Assembly: GCA_022695795.1 (NCBI GenBank)
Contig: MU404069.1
Span: forward strand, 434,001 to 498,000
Direction: 5' to 3'
DNA length: 64,000 nucleotides
From: Biscogniauxia marginata
Taxonomy: Eukaryota; Ascomycota; Sordariomycetes; Xylariales; Xylariaceae
Shown here: positions 11,003 through 26,354 of the stretch, piece after piece
How the letters are laid out: each line of letters starts with the position of its first letter
Numbering within the stretch: the first letter of the stretch is position 1
Translations under genes and position numbers: made by a program
Notes under the pieces: model-generated
The model's input: only the letters and a program-made list of their open reading frames with translations
Database searches by the model: none
Told to the model about the DNA's origin: nothing

Positions 11003-14000
11003 GTAGTATATCTAGTAGCAGAGCGTCTGGGTGGATATATGCGATGTAGCCGCGAGGTCCTCGTTACTGTATATTCCTAATTAATATGCTAGCACGTCGA
11101 AGATAGGGAGAGATTTATTTTAGGGGAAAGTGGTTTTGAGGTTCTTAGCTAGTCCATCTGCATATCGACGGAAAGAAGAAGATAAATATTGTATATATAC
11201 CTAAACACGTATCATTTAAAGGATTCAATAAGAGTAACTTTGCATAATATCCTTCTCTTAGAAATCTACTTTGAAACCCCACATCAAGACTGTACGATAC
11301 GTTCACACTGATTACTCATCTATATCAATGGCCATATAAGGATCGCAATAACATATCATGACCAATGAAAGACTTGACCACACGATAATACTCTTAGCAC
11401 CTCTATCTTTAGTTCTGGCAAGGAGTCATAGACAGCTAGCAACCGCACCTACGAATGCTACATAGGTACGTGCGTGCAGGTGTAAGAAGGATATGGCCTG
11501 TGACTTCTCACGAACCGGCAGTTTTTAGATCTCAGTTACAAGGTGAGAGCATCTCATCTGAACTGGGCTAGATGGGGCTAATGAGCGAAGTTTGATGTGA
11601 TAAATTCGGGATTCCCTTGGAGTTGCTACAAACAAGCCATGCCGTGACTGCTAATCCACGCGGGATGGATGATAAGCATGTACATCGTAGTCGACTTTTA
11701 CGTTGAGTGCAGTTTTCAAAACACAAAATGCCTTTCAGAAAAAAAAAAAGAATCTCACCTACTTAGTTATATCAAATTGTCGAGGGACTTGCCTACTTTG
11801 GTGAGATCAACTGATGGCTATTTACTACCGTTACGATATCTCTTGGGGGCCCACGGTCGATCAACGCGAGCGTCAGGGGACATCCCCCCTTCCCCCGGCA
11901 ACAGCCTAGGGTTCAGGTACCTCCGCATACACGAGCACGTATAGAAACAACCTAGCGATTTTCCCTACGCGCAGCCCTCTGCTAGCGAGCACTCCACAGC
12001 TGAAAGGTCTTCCGGCCAATTACGGCGGCACAGCGGCTGCCATGGCCATGGAACAAATCCGGCTCAGGTCCCTCCCCTGCCCCGCTACCCCTTATGCATG
12101 GCCGGGGAAAGGTAAAGGTAGGTAGCATCATTCATCGCCACGCTAGTTTTGTGGAAGTCCCCTTATACGCACCTACAGTAAGTAAAGCACGTCTTGATAA
12201 TCTATACGCAAATCTATATGGATTTCTGTATCTGCTTCGCTGTTGATTATCCATATCATCTAGTTACATATGTTCGGAGGGAGAGGGCGAATTCGTACAT
12301 GTTGTCAGTAAGATCACTATTGGTTGACGAATACTTCTTTGGGACAGCCATGAAATATGGCCATGAGTAGGTAGTCTCCTTGGGCCTATTCAGCAGTCGC
12401 TCAATATGATGGCAGTGAGAGGTTCAAGAGGGTTTAGTGACTATATGTAAACATGTTTCTGGAGCAGATCATATTCATGTAGGTTAGTTGACATCTCACA
12501 GCCCTAGAGTGGTTTTATGTACTTCTCGGGGCAAGTTACAGTTGATATATATGCTTTTGAAGTCGATGCTAGGTAGACCGTAGAAACCTGTTCATTGGGG
12601 CGGGCTGTAGGTTAGTCGATATAGGCGAGACTGGAGGAGGTGATGACAGCTGTTTAAAGTTACGCATTTACTTCAGCTCAAGTTCTGTGTTGTTCGGATG
12701 CTTTAATGACGTTTCGTAGTGGGAACTTTGTCACTGTTAAATGGGGGGAATTCCTTCCGTTCCCTTTCTATCGAGTGATAATGCGGACGAATAGAATGCT
12801 GAGCACCTAGTAGAATAGTGTGTAAAATAGTGTCATAGGCGATTGTGATACTATCACTCCCAGATCTTTTCCTAAATAGTAATATGCCGATTGAGATGTC
12901 GTGTATTACGTTATCCTTAGATTCGATCAACAGCTGTCTCTCTAATTTCGTAGATCAACTCATAGCTCTTAATCCCTAATATTGCTTTTGAGCCGCATGG
13001 GTTAGGTCTAGTCCCCGAGCGCTGCGCTTAATTCCAACACGTTCGTTAGAAACAACTATTAATAGGTAGGGGTAACCAGTTAAGCTTGTGAGTTCCCACG
13101 ACTGCTACTATCAAAAGTGGTGTGTTAACAACGTTCACCTTTGGAGGCTCATAAGGCCCATCTTTATGTGAATCAAGCCATCAAGTGACACCAACATGTC
13201 TCAAGGTATGTAACGTGGTACAGCTGTACAGATGTATAGTTAGGTAGGAGGGGGCTGAGCACGAAATCCGTTGTCAGTAGTGTGGAATCCGTTGTCGATG
13301 ATAGCCTATTGGGACTTGGACCTCTGGGCTGACGATCTCACATAAAGCCTAGGAGGCAGGCCTGGAGGACAAGAAGTATACTGGTTGATAAAAATCTAAT
13401 AAATGGCATGCTTGTAGTGGTGCTGGAAAAGAAACAAATACAAGCTCGATGTTCAAGGATGGAACTCGAGGTCCCTTGAGAGCTCAATTGCCAAAAAGGT
13501 GAAAGATCGACGAATTTAAACCCCGACCCTGACCGTTGGCGACATCGCATTTCTGTGTAGGGCTTAGTTAGGGGGAAAAGGGGTCTAACAACCCTGTCTT
13601 CTGTCCACTAAGACCAATAGTCAGCTGAAGCCCCAGAACGAAGCCCTGGTAATAGCCCCGTGCCCACAGTGGTTTCGTAACGACGTGCGTAGCCAAGGAT
13701 ATTGCACGCAGGTACAATACCTAACAACGCAGCATCACACGCGGTTAGTTAGGTATTTGAAATGCAATGTTCGTCAGTTGTCAGCTTGTCAAGGTTAAAG
13801 GGGGGGCTTTTGTCTGTTAACATTGGCTGATGGGTAGATAGAGAAACTTATTCTTATTTGTGCATGCATGAGGTTGGGTCATATGCGAGGTGCATGGGGA
13901 TTGGAAAAGAATGTCTTGCATAACAAGTTCTCGTATTCATAAAGAGCCCCAACAAGCCTAGAAGCGCTACGGCATTGGCGCCAGCCTAACCTGTCCGAGT

Positions 14001-15820
14001 TACATACTTTCAGAGTATCTAGGTACCAACTGACAACCTTAAGTCTACTAAAATAGATCTCTGGGCGGGGGATCCAGATCCGAGCTGCCTGTCTGGATTT
14101 TCATGTTGTGCACGGAATCACGGAACCACGAGGATCATAAATGTCCATAATACAAGAATGGAAAACCTATGATAAATGCTGTTCGCAAGCACAGTCCAAC
14201 CCTGAGCCAAGTTTTTATTTTCATTTTCCATTTTTTTACTGAGGAGAATTACGGGGCCTCTCCTATTCGGAAGAAGAAATCGACGATGCACTGCCGATGT
14301 GCCGGTGATTTTCGGCCTGAGTTCCTAAGGTACCTACCTAAGTACTACTCACTTTTGTTGAAGTTCTGGGTATTAGAATGACGACACAGTTGATGCGAGC
14401 TTTGGTACTGGTAATACCTATAAACCTTAATAACGGGCTAGAAATGTAAAATGACATGGTGGATGATTTTGAGCATGTTGGTTCCAGGTTGGCAACATTT
14501 GAGATTGTTAGCATTATTACTTGTGATAGTTAACATAAAGGAGACTGGAACATATGGAATAGATACTATTGGATATTGGATGTGTAGGTAGATGCTGAGA
14601 TTGCTGTTGGGGATGAGGGGGTCTTGTTAGTCGTTAAACCCTGTACAGAATAGTCTTGTGTGGTGTCGCTGATTGGATACGTAGGTACCTTTCTTGCGGG
14701 AGATACATATGTAACGTAGTGAAGGTTGCTCTATTTTAAGCTATGGATATATACATATGTACCTACCACCTATACATTCCAGAAACTAACAAAGGGACTG
14801 TGATACGTATAATCGTTTGTTCTTGTGACACCTGCTCTAGTAGCGGGGTTATGAGGGCTTAGGTAGGTAGGTACCTAGGTACAGTACATCCAGTTCGAGC
14901 ACGTTCTGCTGCACCCTGCAAATATTGTGCAGGTATGGAGACCAAATATGTACATATGTAATGTAGGTACCTCTGATCAGAAAAAGTACCTACATGCCCT
15001 TCGAGGACCAACCAATCTGGACTGAAATTTCTGCAGATCTCGACAACTCATTCGTCATTCCCTTGTCTCTGTCTTTGTCTCCGGATTCTCGATGTCCATA
15101 GTACCTTGTCCATAGTATCTTATCATCTTATCCAACCACACCCGGTCGGGTATTCAACTGATGCCAGCCCTCTGGAACCTACTCATGGCATCGGACATCG
15201 TCCAATCCTATCGACTTCCTTACTCTCCTCCTTAGACTTTGCTCACCGTCCTGGCCAGAATCGAACATCCCTCCAGCCATTATCGTTGTCACTGCCATTG
15301 CCATATACTACACTCGTTTTACGCCCTCGTGCCAGTGCTAGTCTTCATCCTTATCTTTATCGACGTTGTGCTGACTTCGACCCTCGTTTCTCCCTTCACC
15401 CCTCTGCCATTCTTACCTGTCCTACAACATATCTTAGTCCGTCTCCCTCGCTTGTGTCAAAACCTCTCTCGCAGAGCTCGAATTTCAAAAGGAACACTTT
15501 CGCACGCATCCACGGTCACGTTCTTTTCTTGCGCCGGCTTTGAGCATAACCTACGTCTTTCCCGCCGACGCGAGCCCGCTAGGATATCTTTCGTGAAAAA
15601 TCTATAGCCGCCGACAATAGACGAAAGCCGGCTTTCTTAGGGCTTCGTCGTGTATACTTGAAAGACATACCGAATTGAATTCCTTCCCTCGATCCTAGTC
15701 TCTCGAATGCCTCCTGGATGCTCCGTACTATACCGCCATTGAATCATTAGCAGTAACCAGTATTTCGGTGGTCCGCACTATCAACAACCAGGCCCTCTTG
15801 CGAGGGCTCACTACGCTAAT

Positions 15821-18800
15821 ATGGAGGCGGTTTGGTACCATGCGCGATATTTAGTACCGAGGCAGGATGCCAAATCTCCGGCTGAAGAGTTATTAGAACT
15901 ACTACAGAATCCATTCAAGCAAACGGTACCGCTGCCCGGTCTGTCGAACCATCGTCGTATTCGCTGACCCCTTCTTAGCTGACGGACGGCGCTATTTGGT
16001 CTGCCTTGGGCACGTCGCTAGGCTTCACTGCCTTCATAGCCCTCGCCTTCTCATTCCTCCGCCCCTATAACACCGTCGTTTACGCCCCGAAGCTCAAACA
16101 TGCCGACGAGAAACATGCGCCGCCCCCGATCGGAAAAGGCTATTTCGCTTGGTTTCCGCCGTTATGGAAGACATCTGAGAAGGACGTTATATTGCACGCC
16201 GGCATGGATGCCGCCATCTTTTTGAGATTTACCAGGATGTGCCGGAATATCTTCCTTGTGGTTGCTGTCTTCGGATGCGCCATCCTCTTGCCCGTATATT
16301 ATGAGCTGAATAGCGAGAAAGAGGGTCAACAATGGTTTATGAGGTTGACTCCATCTAATGTCTGGGACAAGCCTGTTTGGGCATTAGTTGTTTCGGGGTA
16401 CATATTTAACCTGACCATAATTGGCTTCCTGTGGTGGAATTATAGGAAAATCCTACAATTGCGACGGCTGTACTTTGAGAGCGAAGAATATCAACGAAGT
16501 TTGTCTGCTCGAACCTTGATGGTAGGCGCAATCTTACTACCTTGTACAAGTCTCTTGTCCGCTACTAACTAACGGATGACCAGTTGAACGACATCCCTAA
16601 AAACCTCGCTTCTGACGAAGGAATTGCACGGATCATTGACAGGGTCGTTCCTCACTCTTCGTTTTCCCGAACTGTCGTCGCGCGAAACGTGAGGGATATT
16701 CCCAGTTTAATTCAACAACATGACCACACCGTTCGGAAACTGGAGAGTGTCCTAGCCAAATATCTTAAAGATCCTCAAAACCTACCTCCTAAGCGGCCGA
16801 TGTGTTATCCTTCCAAGAAGGATCCGTCATACAGCACTTATCCCAAAGACCAGAAAATTGACGCCATCGAATACCTCACACAGCGAATCAAAGAACTTGA
16901 GTTGGAGATCAAGGAGGTACGGACCACCCTGGACAAGCGCAATACGTTATCATACGGATTCGCTAGTTATGATGACATCTCCGAAGCCCACGCCATTGCG
17001 TATGCCCTGCGCAAGAAGAAGCCGCAAGGTGCGACTGTCGTCTTGGCTCCGAAACCAAGCGATATTATCTGGGACAATATGCCACTGACTCCAGGTACGC
17101 GACGTTGGCGTAGATTGGTCATCAATTTCTGGATTTCCATCTTGACCCTGCTTTGGATTGCGCCTAATGCAATGATTGCTATTTTCCTGGTCAACTTGAG
17201 CAATCTAGGATTGGTTTGGCGCGGGTTTCAGGACTCATTGGCTGCAAATACCGGATTCTGGTCCATTGTTCAGGGTGTGGCGTCCCCCGCCATCACATCG
17301 TTGGTCTATCTAATCCTTCCTATCATCTTCCGTCGACTATCCATCAGAGCTGGTGATCGCACGAAGACAGGCCGGGAGCGTCATGTCGTGGGCAAGCTCT
17401 ACTCGTTTTTCGTTTTCAACAACTTGATTGTATTCTCACTGTTCAGCACCATTTGGAACTTTATCTCCTCTATTGTGAACAACACGCAGAAAGGCCTAGA
17501 TGCGTGGCAGGCAATTGGGAAGTCAGAGTTCGGCAGCACCTTGTTTATTTCGCTCTGCAACATCTCAGCTTTCTGGGTAACGTGGCTTTTGCAGAGAAAT
17601 CTGGGTGCTGCTATCGACTTGGCGCAGATATGGACGCTGACCTACAGTTTCTTCATGCGCAAATTCTCCAGCCCTACTCCGAGAGAGATGATCGAGCTTA
17701 CTGCGCCTCCCTCATTCGACTACGCTAGTTATTACAACTACTTCCTCTTCTACTCCACTGTTGCTTTATGTTTCGCCGGTCTTCAGCCCCTAGTGCTTCC
17801 AGCTGCGGCACTTTACTTTTCGATCGATGTTTGGTTGAAGAAGTACCTACTCCTCTATATTTTTGTTACGAAGAACGAATCTGGTGGATCCTTCTGGCGT
17901 ATCTTGTTTAATCGGTTTGTCTTCGGGACTATCCTTTCTAACTTAGTTATTTTCCTGGCTGTCTGGGTGCGTGGTGATGGAACCCATGAGATGGCATTTG
18001 CGGTTATTCCCTTGCCCTTCCTCATGGTTATTTTCAAGATTTACTGCTCCCGGACTTTTGATGATAAGATCCATTACTATTCGACCCACAATATCGCGAA
18101 GCATCCTGAGAGCAACCTGTTGAAGGATCCCTTACGATCGAGCAATCTTGCCGCACGATTCGGCCATCCGGCACTATACAAAAGTCTTATCACCCCCATG
18201 GTACACGCCAAGGCTCAAAATATAATCGCCTCGGTTTATAAAGGACGCTTATCAGACGGTCGTGAAACCTACTCTGGAGATACGATGTCTACCTCTGGCT
18301 ATTCCGACTCGTACGCATTGAATCCAATGCAGGCCTCGAAGCCCGGGAAATCTGCGGGTATTCCAGGGTTTGAAATCGTGCCAGAGTCACGACTTGATTT
18401 TCAATATTACAAGAATCGTCAAGAATTTGCCGCTGATCATGGTGGCGGCGATATATTCGGTCGATCCTCCGACATTGTGCGTCCGGGCACTCCCGGAAGT
18501 ATGTGGGGCGGTAGTGAACCAAACTCTAGGACCGGTAGTCCTACGATACCCCGAGTAGGCAGTCCCGGACCTGGGCGAGTCTTCTCTCCAAGTTCGGAAG
18601 CGGGGACAACGTACGCAGGCGGGTATTCACAGCCCTTGGGTAGTCCCTACTCCCCCGTCCCCGAGATAGCCCGCACCCGGAGCCCATTCTATGCGCATGG
18701 AAATGATAGTGGATCAAATCTGGTGAGCAATGCGGCTGCTATGCCGATGGCTGCTCCCACGAGGGCGCCTGGAATGCTTGGTGGTGGACCACAGGGTTAC

Positions 18801-18899
18801 GGGGGGTTACCCCAGGAAGAAGAGGTCGGGCCGGATCCAATGCAGTACAACTATTTCCGAGAGGCACGAACGCGGCGGAACCCGTCAGGCAATTGGTGA
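15821..18899 (+). CDS. RSN1/CSC1-like (OSCA/TMEM63 family) membrane channel
   Basis: Three exons: 15821-15925, 15979-16521 and 16584-18899, 987 residues. Introns are 53 and 62 bp, the second with ACTAAC branch. Domain order fits the family. There is an N-terminal membrane pair (SALGTSLGFTAFIALAFSFL; IFLVVAVFGCAILLPVYYEL; then WALVVSGYIFNLTIIGFLWW). A cytosolic PHM7-type domain starts LNDIPKNLASDEG. A seven-helix RSN1_7TM block begins near NFWISILTLLWIAPNAMIAI and ends near ITPMV. A long Ser/Pro/Gly-rich cytosolic tail follows, with many TPG, GSP and SPTIPR motifs suited to phosphorylation. Relatives are hyperosmolality-gated cation channels or plasma-membrane sorting factors. Localisation at the plasma membrane is inferred from the family. 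Confidence 0.9.
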
Positions 18900-20416
<1,517 letters not shown>

Positions 20417-22144
20417 AATAAGAATAGATGAATAAAGAGTAAAGTCGCAAGGGACTAGCAAGCGGGTAGATAATAGATGCTGGACAGCTGAGCTATGTGC
20501 GTTGTCATGTACCGAGAGAGAATGAGGCTCATCATCAATCAGTTCAGTTGCTGGCGTTGGAATGGTTGTTCTGCTTGCCTGTATTGCTTACACCACTATC
20601 CAGGAGCCACTGATAAGGAGGACTTATAATATAAAACACGCGAGATTACGATGTGTTTTGGTATCGGCTTCCTTTATACTGCCGTGCTTTCCACTTCTTA
20701 AGGTCTGAGAAGTTCACGCAAAGCATATAGGTTCATATATATATATATAATTAATCAAACCGTAAACTAAGTTCCACGACTATACCTCAACCGCTGTGTT
20801 ATCCTCCCCCAACGTATACCGATGTCTCAATCTGGAATTCTCTTGAAGACTGTGGTGAAATATACGGGCGCTTATATCTAGGTTACCAAAATCATTAATC
20901 GAACCCTGAAAAGCGAGGGCTCTGAATATGATAACAGCAATAAGGGGCGTGTACATGAATACGAAGCTAGAAATCAGCATCTGTGATTGATCCTCGCCTG
21001 CAACCCAGCTTTTGGATGGATGATCATAAGCAGCACTGCCGGAATCTCCGTAGGCTTTCAGAGCTCTCTCGGTTGGCTGTAGCTACCCCGGATTCTTTCT
21101 CGGTCCTATTTACAATTACAACCCCTGCAACAACTCTGCCGAGCCAGATGATTACGGTTACAGGCGGGCCGAATATGTGAGTTTTGGCACTGCTGATGAC
21201 TTGGACGGCGTTGATCCATGTATGGTATAGAGACAGGCTTGCTTCTTATTAGGAGTCTATTAATTGGCATTGAGACTGCTATATTGTATGCTTGAAAACT
21301 TTTTTGGGGATCATTAGGTATGTTTGGATGTTAAATAGTCCTCTGGGGTATAGAGAAACCCGTGTCGGATGCGCCTTGCTGACGGTAGTGACTGGAATGG
21401 TATTGCGGATAGCCTACTGCATAGAAAGGGTTCTATAATGAGGTTTGTTTATAGATAACATAGCTACAGCCGAGCATCGAATATTAGAGGTTGGAAGCAT
21501 AAACTGGTAAGGACGACAAGTGGTAATAGGTACTCGGAGTATACGTACTTGTCTTTAACAAATATTACAAACTAAAAAATATTATTAATTTAGTTTATTT
21601 CATATATTCATAATCTGAAATCGTAATAGCTAAAATGTCATCGCCCTATAAAGAGCTAGAATGCTTAGGTAGTTTTGCATCACGACTCTATTTACAGCCC
21701 GAGCCCACGATGAGATCGACTTTGTTGCATAGTATATTTGAGCATTTATCGTCACGATTCATCACGGATTTCTCTTCTATTCACAACCTTGCCATCATAA
21801 TGTAACTAGGTTGATATATTTTGAGTTCAAAACGTTATGTAACTTGAGATATATGACACCCGCGCACATGCGGACAGGTGGGATCATTAGAGCCAGGGCT
21901 AACACATGTGAGATACAAAATATGTATGCTTTGAAGAAACGCAGTGGGAGGCTACAAAGAAGCCGTCTATGGTTTGTCTAGCTGGAGCTGACCACAGTAA
22001 TGCGGTAAGGTGGAAGCATGGGGACTATAGCAGAGGCATTACACAACGAAATTTATTGTAGACGCAATTATAGACAATGGTATGCACGAGCAAGTTAAAT
22101 CCACTCCGATCTACCGCCCGTTAAATATTTAGTAAGGTAGCAAT
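20417..22144. other. Intergenic region, no gene seen
   Basis: 1.7 kb between convergent DPM1 and the amidoligase-like gene. Contains a short (TA)n at about 20740 and an AT-rich patch at about 21560-21610. Short frames have no supporting signal. Confidence 0.55.
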
Positions 22145-24468
22145 CTAGGTATGGGTATCTCCATAGCCCGGAGTCATGAATGGATCGGCCCAGTTTACCC
22201 AGTCGAGGTCCGGATACTCAAAGTAGCCCGAAGACCCCTTTCGCGCGTTAAACCATTCGAGGTCGTCTGGGTTCCAGCCTATCCCCACAGGGGGTTGGTT
22301 CGATACGATCTGGCCTATCACTTCGTGGAACTGATCAGGGGTCGCGTCTCGCGCGAATATTATCATGCGCTCGCACATGCATACCCAGCGCCTAGATTTT
22401 TAAAGAATATCTCGTCAGCTGATTTCTATTTCGCGAGCCACGGTGTCTGATGGCGTCTCTTGTCTCTGTTCTCACCTTATGTGCTCGGCATCGAGGGTGC
22501 CTTGCATCATTCGTATCTCCAGCGTCTGTGTTATGCACGGCTCGGGCGCCGTGGACCGCTTCTCACCGTAGACGCGCCAGCGTACGTTGAGTATGTGCCC
22601 GCTGAAACGTCTGGGCGTTAGGCCCTCGCGTAGTCCGTTGATCGACTGGTATAGCCAGATCTCCTGGATAATTGCCCTCCTATGTGCGTCGATGGAGGCG
22701 CTGGGGACGTGCCGCTCCATCGTTCTGATGTAATCTGTCATCACCGGGGGCCTCGTGCCGGAAAGAATATCTTGATCTATTCTACCAGCCAACGCATCTG
22801 CTATCTGGGACTCTCTGTTCATCGGCTTGCACCAGGCAACCGTCTCGCGCCCGAGGCAACTGTAACACTACCTGTCAGCAAATCTATGACGGGCGAATAA
22901 CGGTATTTACTCAACGGTTCTCCCAGGCCCATGAGTGTCGTCCTCTCAGATCAAGGGGAACGGCGGAGCGTATGATGGGAGAACGAAGACGAGGTTATTT
23001 ATGAGATTGTTCGGGAGGGGGTTAGGAATTATTACATACTGGAGTGAGTATAGCTCTTCTTCCAACATGGTCCAGAGAGTTGCAAACCTCTTAAGATGCA
23101 ACAATGTCCACCCGGCCTCCTGGCCGAAGTGCACATGGAATCCGTTCCCAACGGCCGAAAAGGGTTTGTGCACACGCATAGAATTCCGTATGGAGGCGCA
23201 CACCGATCTGAGCGACTGGATGGTCTCCGGGTGGTCGAAATCTAGCACCGGGGAGATGACCTCGGCACCATACCACTTATACGGATCGGGCGGTTCTCTG
23301 TGCTGTACGATTAGTTGCTCTACTTCGGGGGGTGTCAGGTCCCCAACCGGGATGATCGTCCCCGTCGGATAGTTGGCGGTTCCGGGATGGCAGACTCTCC
23401 TGGGCAGTGAGTCATCAGGTATTTCCCAGTTTTCGGGGTCAGATTCCACCAGTGTGACCGTGCAGTCGTAATCGCAGGTCCAGTGGTCGTATGTGGAATT
23501 TCTCCCCTGTATATTGACACAGTTGGGGTCTACTTCAGTCTCTTCTGTCCACCGTAGGTCAGTGGCAGCCGTTTCCGTGTCCGAAAGGGCAAGCAGGCGC
23601 CATTCTGCAGCTACCACGCCTTTATCTGCTTCTGAAAAGTTTTCTAAGAATCCCGGTATCTTTGGCGTTATGTCTTCTATGGTGCTGGATTGGGTTTTGT
23701 GGAACGGAAGGTTGTGGTCCTTATGATAATTACGGAACTGTAGTCCGAGGGTGTCTATAGCTTCTTGGATGTTGCCTAACGAGTTCATCGTTGGATCCCA
23801 CGTATAGCTCCCCGTCCACGATTCAAGTGCGAGATCGTTTTCGGCGCCGGCCGTGTCGTCTACGCTGTCCCAGTAATGGAATGTCTCATGTGCAGAAATT
23901 ATGAACCCCAAGTTTGTTTTAACGGCAACTATGCCATGTGCTCTCATCTCATCGATAATTTTGTTCCTGACAGTATAGTAGAACTCAGAACTGTCATCAT
24001 CAAACGCGATGAGGTTGCGCGATAGCCACCGCCCGTCGTTTGGATGCGGATCTCCATCCGTATCATAACGCTGGGACCCTGCTACTATAAACTCCAATTC
24101 CACGCCGACTGTCGTTCGGTTGCGTGTTCCCAGAGATAGTGGAGGATCATCGTCCACATAAATTATAGGGTCGTATTCATCGTTAGAATCCCACTCGAAA
24201 TCGAGGTAGTCGTCTTCTAACCGAGTTAGTTACTTCTATTATCTTCACCCGATGATTGCTACGGCTAGGAGGGATGATTCGTACCATCAACCACTGACGG
24301 GCGCCGACGCCTCGGTCTCGTCGGAGCACGTAAGTCGAAATCGCTTCTTTGGTCCCTGTTTTCGTCAGATGGGCCCGGTGGGTAATCTCGCTGCCGGGCG
24401 TGCGTAGGTCCTCGATCGGAGGGACTAGATGATCTCCTGTTCCTGTCCCTGTACCTCCTAGAAGACAT
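22145..24468 (-). CDS. Amidoligase-like protein (fungal Amidoligase_2 type)
   Basis: Five exons can be joined in frame: 24468-24285, 24216-23036, 22942-22911, 22859-22476 and 22391-22145, giving 675 residues. Introns are 68, 93, 51 and 84 bp; the 32-nt third exon is the least certain. The first 60 residues are Arg/Ser-rich and disordered. The second exon holds GVELEF (99-104) and later GNGFHVHFG (418-426). Exon 4 adds TLEIRMMQGTLD. These are the spaced Glu, His and Arg motifs of the glutamine-synthetase-like amidoligase fold found in many fungal proteins. That fold forms amide bonds using ATP, but the substrate of the fungal members is not known to me. No signal peptide or membrane helix is seen. 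Confidence 0.75.
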
Positions 24469-25357
24469 TCTGTAATTTGATTATACTAATACTTATTGAA
24501 TTTCTTCTACAGTCTGAGATCCATGAAATATAAAGCCGGGGGGTTATCTATGAAGCAAATCAACTTGTAGCTGCAACTGAACTCAATCGACTGGCGATCT
24601 GGATCTCACGAATGTTTCTTATTATCAGGAAAGCCCCGATAAAGTCTATCTAATGTCTCTTTCAAGAGTATAATGTAACCGAAGACGTTTCCGGGGAAGT
24701 GATAAAGCGTGGTATATATCAATTGTTACTGAAAGAGGCCTTTGTCTCGCAGAAGCTAGAGACTAAACGTCCCTCGGGTTGCCTCACAAAAGTCGCTTCG
24801 TTAATAACACGCTGTTTTATAAGGATTATTGTCTTCTCAAAACAAATCATCACTTATTATAATCTTCTTGGGCGGCTTCATTCTATCTCTTTTTTTTTCT
24901 TTTTGTATCTTTTACACGTTTCCCATGACTCGGGAGACTGAGAGCTCCTACATACTATTTAATCGTTTATCATGGCATCGACAGGCTTTAAAAAGTTGGA
25001 AACATCGTCTGTGTGAGAGCTCAATATGTGACGCTCTTGGAAGTTTACTTCTTCCAATTTTCAGATCTAGTTATATTTGTGACTCGTTGTTAATGACATT
25101 CTTTATACTACCTATCAACGCATATATTGAGCATGCATGTCGATATCACTATATCGACATCCCTTGATTAGGAAAGTGGGCCGTATGCAACTAATGCAGG
25201 GATAATGTTACCTAAGAATCCCCGCCATTCAATTTGGCGGGGCGTCGAGCGGAACTTGACATTTGACATTTCTCCAACTCGACTCCATCCGAAAGCCCTC
25301 TCTCTCTTATACATCTACACCTGTACCACGCCAGCTATCGCTTGACATGACTTGACG
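24469..25357. other. Intergenic promoter region with a 10-bp-arm hairpin
   Basis: Separates the minus-strand amidoligase gene from a plus-strand gene, so it holds two promoters. A perfect inverted repeat lies at 25137-25160. Nothing coding is evident. Confidence 0.5.
25137..25160. repeat. Perfect 10-bp inverted repeat
   Basis: Arms ATGTCGATAT and ATATCGACAT surround a 4-base loop CACT. It lies about 200 bp upstream of the next start codon. It could be a dyad binding site or chance; it has no U-run, so a terminator role is unlikely. Confidence 0.5.
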
Positions 25358-26354
25358 ATGCGCGGACGCGGAGGCGCTCGAGGAGGCAGAGCACCTGCTG
25401 CACCATGGAATCGACTGAAGCCGGTTGAACTCGGCCCTTTGGAGTCGATGGGCCTCCCCTCCAAAGGAGATAACAGGTGAAATCTGCTCGTGTTGGATTA
25501 TATTCGACTTTACCAAGAATCCTCTCTAATGATGGTCTGGCAGACTACTAGATCTCAAGACGCAAGAACGCTATTACACAAAGATCGTCGAGCGCTATAT
25601 GACTTTCTGCTCCGATGCTGGCGAGCGAGACGAGCTTCTCCGCCGATTTGCATCCCTCCACCTCGCGTCGAACAAGGAGAGCGTCGCTTTGAGATCTACC
25701 GACGATGCCTCCGATACTGCTCCGCCAAGGCCCTCCCTGGCCCCAAACACCATACCAAATAACACTCAAGATCTGTCCGACGTGCTCTCGGCACTTAGAA
25801 AGCTTCGTGAGGGCATTGTCGCCTCTAAGCGTGTCGACGACTTTGCGATTCAAGCTTATCTCTTCTGCATCCGACTGTCTGTTCTGGTCAAGCACCACGA
25901 ATCTTTCCACCCTGCGATCCTCCACCTTCTGCGTCGCATACAGCCTCTTCATAGCATGACGACGGTCGAGTTGAGCGAAGTGGTGGGCTATCTGATTCTG
26001 GATACGGCGTGCAGACGGAACAACCTAGCCGAGGCGTATGCATTGCGGCACCGGTATCGGCTGAAGGACGCAAAGATTGATGCGGTGCTCGACGCCCTAG
26101 CACACGATAACTATGTAGAGTTTCATCGCGTGAAGAGGAGGGTGGATGGCCACAGGGCGAAGCTGATTGAGTACGCGGAAGATAGGATGCGGAAGCACCT
26201 GTTGAAGTGCTTTGGGAGAACGTATCTCAGTGTCGACCTCGCCTTCTTGGAGACTTGTGCGGACTCTGAATGGGCACGTCTCACAGCGGAGGACGGCGTT
26301 GGTTGGGAACTAGAAGGGGGCAAGGTCATCATCAGGAAGATCAAGGCTAGGTAA
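25358..26354 (+). CDS. CSN8/PSMD8/EIF3K-domain protein
   Basis: Exon 1 is 25358-25476 and exon 2 is 25544-26354, separated by a 67-bp intron (GTGAAA...TGGCAG, branch TCTAAT); 309 residues. The N-terminus is RG-rich (MRGRGGARGGR), which hints at RNA contact. Then KTQERYYTKIVERYMTFC leads into an all-helical repeat (YLFCIRLSVLVKHHESF; LSEVVGYLILDTACRRNN). A winged-helix-like end follows, containing LAFLETCADSEWARLTAEDG and finishing KVIIRKIKAR. This is the layout of PCI-related CSN8/Rpn12/eIF3k proteins. It is longer than Rpn12 at its N-terminus and I do not equate it with Rpn12, CSN8 or eIF3k; an uncharacterised fungal branch is likely. Cytosolic or nuclear. Confidence 0.75.

Larger units (their letters stand above)
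9269..15820. other. 6.5-kb gene-poor region with an AT-rich block
   Basis: No gene could be supported. About 9830-10140 is extremely AT-rich, with runs such as TTTATATATAAAATT, in contrast to the balanced flanks; this is consistent with an old RIP-mutated repeat. A dispersed repeat lies at 10911-11002, a short (GT)n at about 10690, and TAGGTACC tracts near 14860-14890. The last 700 bp before the next gene is C/T-rich and probably leader sequence. Open frames here are short and without introns or motifs. Confidence 0.55.

Noticed and set aside
15106..15607. Overlapping 145- and 122-residue plus-strand frames
   Set aside because: Both arise from C/T-rich leader DNA upstream of the CSC1-like gene; they are low-complexity Ser/Leu/Pro with no support.
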